Made by a program: the position numbers and the translations under genes. A stretch of 36,803 bases of DNA, from assembly GCA_022563535.1 (NCBI GenBank), contig JADFNE010000043.1:1-36803 (forward strand), read 5' to 3'. The notes below the pieces were generated by a model. The model was not told the origin of the DNA. It was given only the letters and a program-made list of their open reading frames with translations, and did no database searches. This stretch comes from Myxococcales bacterium. GTDB taxonomy: Bacteria; Myxococcota_A; UBA9160; UBA4427. Shown here one piece after another: positions 17,265-24,736 of this stretch (positions are counted from its first letter, which is position 1; every line of letters begins with the position of its first letter).

Positions 17265-17968
17265 ACATACCCGTGCGGGCCGATCTCAAGGGTGTCCTGC
17301 TGCGGCGCTACAAACGTTTTCTCGCGGACATCGAGACATCCGAGGGTGAGCAGATCACGGTTCACTGTCCAAACCCCGGCGCCATGACGGGCTGCGCGAC
17401 GCCGGGATCGCAGATTCGATGTTCGACCAGCGACAACCCCAAGCGCAAGTTGCGCCACACCCTCGAAATGATTCGAGTGGGACGCAGCTGGGTCGGGCTT
17501 CAGCCCATGCACGCCAACCGCCTGGTCAAGTGCGCCCTCGAAGCCGGCGCGATCGCAAAGCTTCGCGGGTATCGAGAGGTGCGACCCGAGGTCGTGGTCC
17601 ACGGAGGCTCGCGGCTCGATTTCCTGTTGAACGATCACCCGAGCAGGCGGGAACCGCTGTACATCGAGGTCAAGAGCGTGACTCTCGCCGACCGGGGTGT
17701 CGCGCGTTTTCCCGACGCCATAACGACTCGCGGACGTCGCCACATGGACACCCTCGCACAGTTGCACCGCCAGGGAGCACGCGCGGTAGTGCTGTTCATC
17801 GTGCAACGCGTCGACTGCAGCTCGATGGAGCCCGCGGACGCAATCGATCCGGAGTACGCCAAAGCCCTGCGTCGCGCTTGTGCAAGCGGAGTCGAGGCCA
17901 TCGCCATGCAGGCCCGGGTCACGTCCCGCACAATTCAGCTCGAACATGAACTGCCGGTTCGACTCTGA
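17261..17968 (+). CDS. sfsA: SfsA family DNA/RNA nuclease-like protein
   Basis: SfsA (sugar fermentation stimulation protein A) of 235 residues, typical length. Signature stretches are C-P-N-P-G-A-M-T-G-C-A-T-P-G-S and S-T-S-D-N-P-K-R-K near residues 35-65, and I-E-V-K-S-V-T-L near 132, the latter resembling a PD-(D/E)XK nuclease core (E-x-K). Function is not settled in any organism. Start GTG overlaps the TGA of the M23 peptidase gene and its own TGA overlaps the mutY ATG by one base, so the three genes are translationally coupled. No regulatory clue is visible. Confidence 0.93.
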   Translation: MNIPVRADLKGVLLRRYKRFLADIETSEGEQITVHCPNPGAMTGCATPGSQIRCSTSDNPKRKLRHTLEMIRVGRSWVGLQPMHANRLVKCALEAGAIAKLRGYREVRPEVVVHGGSRLDFLLNDHPSRREPLYIEVKSVTLADRGVARFPDAITTRGRRHMDTLAQLHRQGARAVVLFIVQRVDCSSMEPADAIDPEYAKALRRACASGVEAIAMQARVTSRTIQLEHELPVRL

Positions 17969-19095
17969 TGGCGAGAAGCAGAACAAGCGACACTCCGGTC
18001 ATGCGCGACCTCGGACCGAGAACACGGCCGGGGCGAATCAAGCGGCTGCGAGAGCGTCTTCTCGAGTGGTACGACATCAGCCAGCGCGATTTGCCCTGGC
18101 GGCGTTCGCGCGATCCCTACGCGATCTGGATCTCGGAGGCGATGCTCCAACAAACCAGGGTCGAAACCGTCATCCCCTACTACAAGCGCTTCCTCGAGCG
18201 CTTTCCCGACGTCGAGTCACTCGCGACTGCCGACCGGGAAGACGTCTTCGAAGTGTGGTCCGGTCTCGGCTACTACTCGCGCGCGCGCAACCTTCACCGT
18301 GCAGCGCTCATGGTGATGGACGAATTCGATGGATCGATCCCGAGCAACGTCGAGGCCCTGCGGAAGCTTCCCGGAGTCGGCCGCTACACCGCGGGCGCGA
18401 TCGCATCGATCGCGTTCAATCTTCCCGAGGCAATCGTGGACGCCAACGTCGTGCGCGTACTCGCTCGCCTGCTCGACATTCGCGCCGATGTGAGCCGCAA
18501 GGATGTCCATGAACGCATCTGGGAAGAAGCCGGCGCCCTCGCCAAGGGGCAGCGCCCGGGAGATCTCAACCAGGCATTGATGGAGTTCGGCGCCACGGTC
18601 TGCACACCGCAATCTCCGCGCTGCGAGCATGTCTGTCCGATGAAACGACTGTGCCACGGCCTGCGCACGGGTGAAGTCGAATCGCTTCCCAACAAGCCCA
18701 AGAAGAAAGAGCCGCGCCCGGTGACCGCCATCGCGGCCTGGCTCCCGCGCCGTGACGAGGTTCTCCTGGTTCAACGACCCGACAAGGGTCTACTTGCCAG
18801 CCTTTGGGAACTTCCAGGTGGCGAACTTCCCGCAGACGCCGAGCCCAAGGACCACGTGATGCGAATGCTGCGGGAGCGCACTGGACTTGAAATTCGAAAT
18901 CCGATCGCAGTGGGAACCGTCGAACATGTCTTTACTCATCTCAGGCTGAGTCTTCATCTTTTTCGCTGCCAACCTGTTGGTGGACGCGTGCGGCTTCGCG
19001 GTGGTTATCAGAGCCATCACTGGGTGAGACCCTCTCGCATGCTCGACTTTCCTCAAGCAACCCTGAACCGCAAAGCCCTCGAGCTGTTTCTCTAA
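17968..19095 (+). CDS. mutY: A/G-specific adenine glycosylase with unusual Fe-S spacing
   Basis: Base-excision enzyme removing adenine opposite 8-oxoguanine, 375 residues. The catalytic E57 (I-S-E-A-M-L-Q-Q-T-R) and D158 (V-D-A-N-V), the helix-hairpin-helix L-P-G-V-G-R-Y-T-A-G-A, and a C-terminal NUDIX-like 8-oxoG recognition domain are all present. The [4Fe-4S] cysteines are C212, C219, C223 and C229, giving C-X6-C-X3-C-X5-C; the family standard is C-X6-C-X2-C-X5-C, so one residue is inserted in the second gap. The codons are unambiguous here. It is the last gene of the M23-sfsA-mutY run and converges on dgkA. Confidence 0.95.
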   Translation: MARSRTSDTPVMRDLGPRTRPGRIKRLRERLLEWYDISQRDLPWRRSRDPYAIWISEAMLQQTRVETVIPYYKRFLERFPDVESLATADREDVFEVWSGLGYYSRARNLHRAALMVMDEFDGSIPSNVEALRKLPGVGRYTAGAIASIAFNLPEAIVDANVVRVLARLLDIRADVSRKDVHERIWEEAGALAKGQRPGDLNQALMEFGATVCTPQSPRCEHVCPMKRLCHGLRTGEVESLPNKPKKKEPRPVTAIAAWLPRRDEVLLVQRPDKGLLASLWELPGGELPADAEPKDHVMRMLRERTGLEIRNPIAVGTVEHVFTHLRLSLHLFRCQPVGGRVRLRGGYQSHHWVRPSRMLDFPQATLNRKALELFL

Positions 19096-19110
19096 ACTCT
19101 CGGTTCCGAG

Positions 19111-19141
19111 TCTTTCAACGGACTACTCACTAGCAGCCTGC
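19111..19141. repeat. Repeat copy between mutY and dgkA
   Basis: Read on the reverse strand this is GCAGGCTGCTAG followed after eight bases by TCCGTTGAAAGA. The CTGCTAG part holds the dgkA stop codon (19132-19130). The two halves resemble the palindrome at 15147-15163 and the CCGTTGAAA segment after aroC. Confidence 0.5.
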
Positions 19142-19558
19142 CCCCAAAAATTTGAGGCAGTGGGGGCCCAGAACGATCAGGCCCACGGCAGCGGCGGCGA
19201 TTGCCGCGATGAGGACTGCGCCCGCGGCGGCGTCCTTTGCCCGACCTACCAGCGGGTGGTCTTCGGGGTTTGTGGCGTCGGCCAAGAATTCCAGTGCGGT
19301 GTTCATTGCTTCTGCGATCCACACTCCGGCGATCGCGAGAATCAAAGCACACCATTCCAAGGCGGAGAGAGGAAGCAGAGCTCCGAGCCCGACCACCAAC
19401 AAGGTAGCGAGACAATGAATCCGAGCATTGTGCTGGGTGCGGACCACCAGGGCGATGCCCGCGAAGGCATGACCAAAGCTCTTTGCACGGCTGCCGAGGG
19501 AGAACCCCTCGGTCTCAGCCCGCGTCTCTTGGTTGGATTCGCCCGCCCGCTCCCGCAT
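19130..19558 (-). CDS. dgkA: Diacylglycerol kinase / undecaprenol kinase family (DgkA)
   Basis: Small integral-membrane lipid kinase of 142 residues with three predicted helices after a polar N-terminal 25 residues. The catalytic signature is complete: A-R-I-H-x3-T before helix 1, E-A-M-N-T-A-L-E-F-L-A-D, and G-R-A-K-D-A-A-A-G-A-V-L. The A-R-I-H wording is shared with Gram-positive undecaprenol kinases, so either diacylglycerol (lipid recycling) or undecaprenol (cell-wall carrier supply) may be the substrate. It stands between convergent mutY and the upstream GNAT gene, 59 bases away on the same strand. The last two residues and stop come from a repeat sequence. Confidence 0.93.
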   Translation of the reverse strand: MRERAGESNQETRAETEGFSLGSRAKSFGHAFAGIALVVRTQHNARIHCLATLLVVGLGALLPLSALEWCALILAIAGVWIAEAMNTALEFLADATNPEDHPLVGRAKDAAAGAVLIAAIAAAAVGLIVLGPHCLKFLGAGC

Positions 19559-19617
19559 CGCCGCTACCCCTCCGGTTCAGCATAGGGGCGCGGCCGGGCG
19601 CGTGTAAAGGCGCCGGG

Positions 19618-20076
19618 CTAACGCTTGTTCAGGTGCAACAGAATCCGATGGTGTGGATCCAGGTCATGCACATCGAAGGCGTCGCCGGCAATCTCGAAGT
19701 CGAGCGCGCAAAAGAAATCACAGGAGACGACTGGGACGTTGGCCCAGAGCAGATTGCCTCGAGAACGCGCGATGTGGCGCGCCGCTCCTTCGATGAGTGA
19801 TCGGCCACAACCTTCGCCGCGAACACTCGGATTGACCGCGAGGCCGCGCAACCGCCAGGCCTTTGCCTCGACCATCGCCGGACGCGGTTCGTTGAACAGC
19901 GAGACGATGCCCAGAATTTTCCCCTTGCGGATCGCGCCGAGGTGTTGCGTTCGCGATCGGGCATCTCCCTCAAACCCATCCGTGACAATCAAGCCGGACG
20001 CGACCAGCCACTTCTCTCGCAAGGGTTGAATCTCTTTTAGCGTGATCGATCTGACCGAAATCTTCCCTGCTGCCAT
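19618..20076 (-). CDS. GNAT-family N-acetyltransferase
   Basis: Protein of 152 residues with the GCN5-related acetyl-CoA fold. Motif A is clear: L-R-G-L-A-V-N-P-S-V-R-G-E-G-C-G-R-S-L-I-E-G-A, with the acetyl-CoA pyrophosphate loop R-G-x-G-x-G-R changed slightly to R-G-E-G-C-G-R. The C-terminal D-F-E-I-A-G-D-A-F-D-V-H-D-L-D-P-H is a motif B-type strand. The substrate is unknown. ATG 20076 is chosen because GTGGAG precedes it by five bases; a GTG at 20082 would overlap that site. It may form a two-gene leftward unit with dgkA. Confidence 0.85.
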   Translation of the reverse strand: MAAGKISVRSITLKEIQPLREKWLVASGLIVTDGFEGDARSRTQHLGAIRKGKILGIVSLFNEPRPAMVEAKAWRLRGLAVNPSVRGEGCGRSLIEGAARHIARSRGNLLWANVPVVSCDFFCALDFEIAGDAFDVHDLDPHHRILLHLNKR

Positions 20077-20246
20077 CTTCACTCCACCCGACGCGGGATC
20101 GCAGATTTAGCCCCCGCCGTCGGTCGTATCGGTACTCGGCGCTGGATCGACAAGAACTATTGTGATCTCCACCCGCCGACCCCCGCCCCGGTCGGGCGGG
20201 GAAGCCAAATTACAGGTACTCTGCCTTCAGAGACACGGAGGAACGG

Positions 20247-21362
20247 GTGGCGAGCAAGTTTGGAAAAGCCTTTCAGATTGCAACCTTTGGGGAATCCCAC
20301 GGCGGCGGCGTAGGGGTCGTGATCGACGGATGTCCGCCGAGGTTGGAGATCAGCGCAGCCGAGATCCAGCGAGATCTCGACCGCCGCAAACCGGGACAAA
20401 GCCGCCTGACATCTCCCCGCAAAGAGGCGGACGAAGTCGAGATTTTGTCGGGAGTTTTCGAGGGCGTAACGCTCGGGACTCCGATCGCACTCCTGGTCCG
20501 CAACGCGGACGCTCGCCCTTCGGCCTACGAGGACATGAAGAACCTGTACCGGCCCTCCCACGCCGACTTCACCTACGAGGCCAAGTACGGCATTCGCAAC
20601 TGGCAGGGCGGCGGTCGCGCGAGCGCTCGCGAAACCGTCGGCCGCGTGGCCGCGGGAGCCATCGCGCGCAAGATCCTCGCCCAGGTGGCAGGCGTCGAGG
20701 TGCTGGCCTGGGTGGATCGGGTGCAGTCGATCCAGGCCAAGGTGGATCCCGCAACCGTGAGCCTCGAGCAGATCGACGCAACCATCGTTCGCTGTCCCGA
20801 CCCGGACGCCGCCAAAGAAATGATCGAAAAAATCGACGAAGCCCGGGAGCGCCGGGATTCCATGGGCGGCGTCGTCGCGTGCTGCGTTCGCAACGTACCG
20901 CTGGGACTCGGCGAGCCGGTCTTCGACAAGTTGAGCGCCCAACTCGCCGGCGCAATGTTCTCGCTGCCGGCGGTAAAGGGGTTCGAGATCGGCAGTGGCT
21001 TCGCAGGAACCGAACTTTACGGCAGCGAGCACAACGATCCGTTTGTTCCCGCTCCCGGCTCGGTACCGGGAGACGGCACACCCCCCATTACGTCGAGCAA
21101 TCGCTCCGGCGGCATCCAGGGTGGGATCAGCAACGGACAACCCATCGAGTTCCGCGTGGCCTTCAAGCCCACCGCAACGATCGGCATCGCCCAACAAACG
21201 GTCGATCGCGACGGCAACCCCGTCACCCTGGAAGCCCAAGGTCGACACGACCCGTGCGTGCTCCCCCGCGCCGTCGTCATCGTAGAAGCGATGGCCTGCC
21301 TGGTCCTGGTAGACGACTACCTACGCCAAAAAGCCGTAGACGTCCTGCCCTCCATGCTCTAG
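20247..21362 (+). CDS. aroC: Chorismate synthase
   Basis: Last step of the shikimate pathway: EPSP to chorismate, needing reduced FMN. The 371-residue protein has G-E-S-H-G at residues 15-19, R[11 protein letters not shown] with the family R-E-T signature near 125-135, and [15 protein letters not shown] near the C-terminus. Length is normal (about 360). The GTG start follows GGAGG by four to five bases. Monocistronic, facing right. Its stop codon TAG sits in CTCTAGCGGCCCGTTGAAAA, which resembles the dispersed repeat noted at two other gene ends. Confidence 0.97.
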   Translation: MASKFGKAFQIATFGESHGGGVGVVIDGCPPRLEISAAEIQRDLDRRKPGQSRLTSPRKEADEVEILSGVFEGVTLGTPIALLVRNADARPSAYEDMKNLYRPSHADFTYEAKYGIRNWQGGGRASARETVGRVAAGAIARKILAQVAGVEVLAWVDRVQSIQAKVDPATVSLEQIDATIVRCPDPDAAKEMIEKIDEARERRDSMGGVVACCVRNVPLGLGEPVFDKLSAQLAGAMFSLPAVKGFEIGSGFAGTELYGSEHNDPFVPAPGSVPGDGTPPITSSNRSGGIQGGISNGQPIEFRVAFKPTATIGIAQQTVDRDGNPVTLEAQGRHDPCVLPRAVVIVEAMACLVLVDDYLRQKAVDVLPSML

Positions 21363-21379
21363 CGGCCCGTTGAAAAACC
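21357..21379. repeat. Repeat-like segment at the aroC stop codon
   Basis: CTCTAGCGGCCCGTTGAAAA follows the reading frame into and beyond the aroC TAG (21360-21362). The CTAG and CCGTTGAAA pieces match the reverse-strand sequence at 19111-19132. GCGGCC (21362-21367) can pair with GGCCGC (21384-21389), but no T tract follows. Confidence 0.45.
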
Positions 21380-21464
21380 CTTCGGCCGCCGTACCAAACC
21401 GCGGGTCACACCGAGGAGCGACTGGGGCAGAGTTGGGCCAACCAACCAACCCTAAATCAAAATT

Positions 21465-21488
21465 CAAACCCAAACCCAAACCCAAACT
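21465..21488. repeat. Four tandem CAAACC units (telomere-like, G-rich on reverse strand)
   Basis: CAAACC is repeated three times and followed by CAAACT, directly after the stop of the leftward PAS-receiver gene. The reverse strand, and thus the mRNA of that gene, reads GTTTGG repeats with GGG runs three bases apart, and a further GGG near 21450. Three close runs and one more distant could form a G-quadruplex. Confidence 0.8.
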
Positions 21489-22390
21489 CATTTCTCCGGA
21501 ATCACCTCCGCCAGCCAGAGTCCCAACTCCTCCGCCGACACAGGCTTCTCCAACACCCGCTCGATCCCAATCTCTTCCACCCTCGCCTTGTCGATCTCAC
21601 CGGTAAACGCAGAGGTCAAGAGAATCGGAACATCTTGGCGCAGCGCCACCAGGCGTTCTGAAAGCTCCAGACCGTTCATCTCCGGCATGCGAAAATCGGT
21701 GACGATCGCATCGTAAGCCTCAGGTGACGCTTCGAACTCCAACAGGGCCTGACAGGGCTCTGTAAAGCTCACAATTTCATATCCCATGCGGTGCAGCACT
21801 CGGGCGGTGGCCTTCAGCACCAACTCCTCGTCGTCGATGACCAGAATCCGTCCCCCCAACTCCTCGACGGGTGCAGATTCGATCTTGCCCACCGGTGCAT
21901 TCAGCTCGCTTTGCGAGCGAATATCCGGGACCAGATCATCGATATCGTCGATGGTGACGATGATGTGCTCGTCAGCCCGGCTCGAAGACCGCGACAGCTC
22001 GCTCCGGGTTCGGGCCCAGAACGCCATCCCGTTGGCTCGGCGCAACAGCAAATCACTCGACACGCTGCGCGGTCTTCCGTTCGCCAACACTAGATGTTCA
22101 GCGAAGAGTGCGGCCGAGGGTTCGCTGACGAACTTCTGGAAATTTTCATTGACCAGATCTTTGACCTGAACTCCGAGCGCGTCGGCACCGCGACGATTCA
22201 CCCGACGTATCGCACCGTCTTCTCCCAGCACGAACAAGCCGGCTGGCGCGTTCTCGAACATCAAGACCGATTCTTGCCGGTCCGCCTCGAGTGCAACCTG
22301 GGCGCGGCGATACAGCTCATTCTGCAGCTGAAGTATTTCGAGTTGATCAGGATCTTGGCTGCCGGTCTTTGTATCCAAACGACTGTTCAT
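21488..22390 (-). CDS. PAS domain-response receiver protein without kinase
   Basis: Signalling protein of 300 residues. A short helical start (Q-L-E-I-L-Q-L-Q-N-E-L coiled-coil-like) leads to a PAS domain (about residues 40-150, with F-E-N-A-P-A-G-L-F-V-L and R-R-V-N-R-R-G-A-D-A-L-G) and a C-terminal CheY-like receiver (about 180-300). The receiver has the acidic pair D-D-E, the phospho-accepting D232 (V-T-D-F-R-M-P), the conserved T/S in L-L-T-S-A and the lysine in E-K-P. Such receivers usually end hybrid histidine kinases, but no HisKA or HATPase part is present between the domains. Start at ATG 22390 is backed by GGGGG upstream; ATG 22402 and 22459 are alternatives. Confidence 0.85.
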   Translation of the reverse strand: MNSRLDTKTGSQDPDQLEILQLQNELYRRAQVALEADRQESVLMFENAPAGLFVLGEDGAIRRVNRRGADALGVQVKDLVNENFQKFVSEPSAALFAEHLVLANGRPRSVSSDLLLRRANGMAFWARTRSELSRSSSRADEHIIVTIDDIDDLVPDIRSQSELNAPVGKIESAPVEELGGRILVIDDEELVLKATARVLHRMGYEIVSFTEPCQALLEFEASPEAYDAIVTDFRMPEMNGLELSERLVALRQDVPILLTSAFTGEIDKARVEEIGIERVLEKPVSAEELGLWLAEVIPEK

Positions 22391-22639
22391 GCGATCCCCC
22401 ATGGCGCCCAACTTCAACTGGAGCCAACCAGTGCTTTCGCCAGTAATCATGGGGGGCATTTAAACGATGGCTGTCGCCTACGCGGTGCCGACACAAACTA
22501 CGTAGCAAAATTGCGTTGGCCATAGCTGGAATGGCTGGTGGGGAAATTGTCTATGAAATTACACAGAAAGCCTTAGGCCCTGATGGGGCATTCGGGTGAC
22601 CTCCCAGGTCCTATCCCGGCTCACGTCCCCAGGTATCAA

Positions 22640-23017
22640 TCAGGGAAGAAGTACGAAACCGGCGAATGCGGCCAGTGAGGCGATGAGAATTGTGAGCACC
22701 CCAAGCAAGCCGTGAATCCCCGGCTCGCCTTCTCCTCGCTCCGCGCGGTACCCCAAGTAGGCAGTGGCTCCGAACAGGCATACGACGATCAAGCCCAATA
22801 CGCCGTGAGAACTGTTGAACAGCGTCCAACCGCGAATCAACGTCGATGAGAGAGCGCCGCCGACAAATCCGAACATGACAAGAACGATTGCCGGTTTGGC
22901 GAGCTTGAGATGCAGGCGGATCAAGTCCAGGTCGCGCGGACCCCCGGCGAGCCGGCGCTTGCGCATTCTGAGTCCGATCCGCAGTGCGGCAATGAGCGCC
23001 GCCAGACACAGCGTCAT
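22640..23017 (-). CDS. Small polytopic membrane protein (DUF4079-like)
   Basis: Membrane protein of at least 125 residues with four hydrophobic segments (about residues 3-16, 41-60, 71-87 and 100-124), resembling the DUF4079/cytochrome b561-like group by its layout and by an H-x-H-P motif. That motif (H-L-H-P-A-W) lies just before the only ATG (23017), so the true start is probably upstream. The frame is open back to the amber stop of the CinA-like gene at 23078-23080 and lacks any ATG, GTG or TTG in that stretch; only CTG codons occur. It may start at CTG 23077 by coupling, or be made by readthrough. Function unknown. Confidence 0.6.
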   Translation of the reverse strand: MTLCLAALIAALRIGLRMRKRRLAGGPRDLDLIRLHLKLAKPAIVLVMFGFVGGALSSTLIRGWTLFNSSHGVLGLIVVCLFGATAYLGYRAERGEGEPGIHGLLGVLTILIASLAAFAGFVLLP

Positions 23018-23077
23018 CCACGCGGGGTGCAGGTGGGCGAGCCACCATGCGAAAGCGTCGTGGGTCGTGGGGTCCAG

Positions 23078-23803
23078 CTACTCGACCCGATGGATCGTGT
23101 TCGGCGCCAGGCGAGAGAGCAGCGAATCCAACGCGTGTTGGAGGTACTGCTCGTCGCGAGACTCGAGGGTGAGCATCACGCGAAAATCCGAATCCCCGAT
23201 TTGCGGGTACGAGCCGAGCATCAGATCCGAAAACTCAACGAGCAATTCATTGAGATGAACGGCGATCTCGCTCTCGTACGACGTCACGTAGACCCGACGC
23301 AACGCAATCGGAACCCCGACGAGTTGTTTGCGAATCGATTCGAACTTCCGCTCGAACAGATTTGGAATGCCGGGAAGAATGAAGACATTGCGAAGGCTGA
23401 TCAGCGGAAACCAGAGTTCCCCTGCTTCCTCGACGTGCGCTCCCTTGGGCAGCATCGCCATTTTTCGCATGCTTTCGTTGAAATGAACCCCCGTAGCCTG
23501 CTCGATCCGTTTGTACAGTTCGGAGTCGAGCTCGAGGGGCAGATCGAAGGCTTTTGCCACTCCTTCCATCGTGACGTCGTCATGAGTAGGGCCAATGCCC
23601 CCGGATGTCATCACGTGGTCGTAGTTCTCGCTCATGCTGCGCACTTCGCGGGCAATGATGTCGACATCGTCGGCGATGATGAGGATCCGCTCGAGATCGA
23701 CACCGATCTCTCTCAGCTGCTTGGCGAGAAAGGGCGAGTTGGTATCGACTACCTTGCCGGAAAGAATTTCGTTTCCTATGACGAGAAATCCGGCGGTCGG
23801 CAT
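23078..23803 (-). CDS. MoCF-domain protein (CinA N-terminal-like)
   Basis: Protein of 241 residues made of one molybdopterin-binding-type (MoCF/MogA-like) domain as in the N-terminal half of CinA and in the archaeal and eukaryotic FAD-synthase-associated domain. Seen: I-G-N-E-I-L-S-G-K-V-V-D-T-N at the start, the T-S-G-G-I-G-P-T-H-D-D-V-T phosphate-binding motif near residue 64-76, and L-P-G-I-P further on. The nicotinamide-nucleotide amidase half of CinA is missing, so a pyrophosphatase-like role is inferred from relatives. ATG 23803 matches homologues; GTG 23863 is possible. It is divergent from the ferredoxin gene and runs in frame, across TAG, into the membrane protein gene. Confidence 0.85.
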   Translation of the reverse strand: MPTAGFLVIGNEILSGKVVDTNSPFLAKQLREIGVDLERILIIADDVDIIAREVRSMSENYDHVMTSGGIGPTHDDVTMEGVAKAFDLPLELDSELYKRIEQATGVHFNESMRKMAMLPKGAHVEEAGELWFPLISLRNVFILPGIPNLFERKFESIRKQLVGVPIALRRVYVTSYESEIAVHLNELLVEFSDLMLGSYPQIGDSDFRVMLTLESRDEQYLQHALDSLLSRLAPNTIHRVE

Positions 23804-23884
23804 GTTCTGATCGTACCCGACGGCAAAGTCTGCGGCCAAGTCACACCCCTTCGCACGGAACACTCAATCCAGTAGTCTCCGCTC

Positions 23885-24175
23885 GTGGAATTCACGGTTC
23901 GTTTCTTGCCGTCGGGCAATATTGTCCGGGTCCCCGCCGGAACCACCCTGCTCAACGCGGCGCGCCAGGCGGGGTTGCCGGTGATGTCCGCCTGCGGTGA
24001 GAATCAGCTCTGCGCCCTTTGCGGACTTGAAATCGTCGAGGGCATCGAAGCCCTGCCCCCGGAGCCCGACGAGGAGGCGCACATCAAGGAACTCAACCGG
24101 GTCGACGAGAAGCTGCGTCTTTCGTGTCAGCTCGAGATCGTGGGCGACCTGGTGGTGAGGGCTGAATATTGGTAG
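23885..24175 (+). CDS. 2Fe-2S ferredoxin
   Basis: Electron carrier of 96 residues. The cluster ligands are C37, C43, C46 and C81 (C-X5-C-X2-C-X34-C), the spacing of the adrenodoxin-type family rather than of the plant type (C-X4-C-X2-C). The start V-E-F-T-V-R-F-L-P-S-G and V-P-A-G-T-T-L-L are typical for the beta-grasp fold. GTG at 23885 is the start, with a weak ribosome-binding site. It lies 25 bases before the CbiX gene on the same strand; the partner reductase is not in the window. Confidence 0.92.
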   Translation: MEFTVRFLPSGNIVRVPAGTTLLNAARQAGLPVMSACGENQLCALCGLEIVEGIEALPPEPDEEAHIKELNRVDEKLRLSCQLEIVGDLVVRAEYW

Positions 24176-24200
24176 CGACCGCGCGACTTTGGGAGATCTC

Positions 24201-24566
24201 GTGAAGCGAGCCATCCTGTTGGTAGACCACGGCAGTCGACGTGCCGAAGCCAACGCTCAACTGAGCGCCGTGGCCGAGGCGCTGCGCGCGCGAATTCCGG
24301 GCGAAATTGTCGAAATCGCCCACATGGAACTCGCCGAGCCCAACGTGGCCTCGGGAATTTCGCGCTGTGTCGATGCCGGCGCCCAGACGATCGTCGTGCA
24401 CCCCTACTTCCTGGGTCCCGGCCGTCACACCCGAGAGAGCATTCCCGAGTTGGTCGATGCCGCTGCACAGCAGCATCCCGGCATCGAGATCCGCATTAGT
24501 GAGCCTCTCGGGCTTCACAAGGGTTTGATCGACGCGGTACTCGATCGAGTTGCGAAGCTCGCATGA
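24201..24566 (+). CDS. cbiX: Small CbiX-type sirohydrochlorin chelatase
   Basis: Single-domain chelatase of 121 residues, matching the short CbiXS form. It inserts cobalt (cobalamin route) or iron (siroheme route) into sirohydrochlorin. The metal-binding histidines are H10 in L-V-D-H-G-S-R and H67 in V-V-H-P-Y-F-L-G-P-G-R-H. GTG 24201 is preceded by GGGAG at ideal distance; a TTG at 24189 overlaps that site. Metal choice is undecided. It follows the ferredoxin gene and is the only other gene in the window with a plausible link to cobalamin, besides the riboswitch at 35.0 kb. Confidence 0.88.
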   Translation: MKRAILLVDHGSRRAEANAQLSAVAEALRARIPGEIVEIAHMELAEPNVASGISRCVDAGAQTIVVHPYFLGPGRHTRESIPELVDAAAQQHPGIEIRISEPLGLHKGLIDAVLDRVAKLA

Positions 24567-24736
24567 ATAACGCTGCACGTCGAGACGTGCGACTCATCTA
24601 ACCCACAACATTCTCACGCAAAAATGCAGTCGACCGGGTAGCATCCGCCGCGCCTGCGCAGTGGAGATTCCCCATCACTTCATCGACAACAGAAACCACA
24701 ACATCCGCACCCAATCCGACAGAGAACCTGTTCCGC

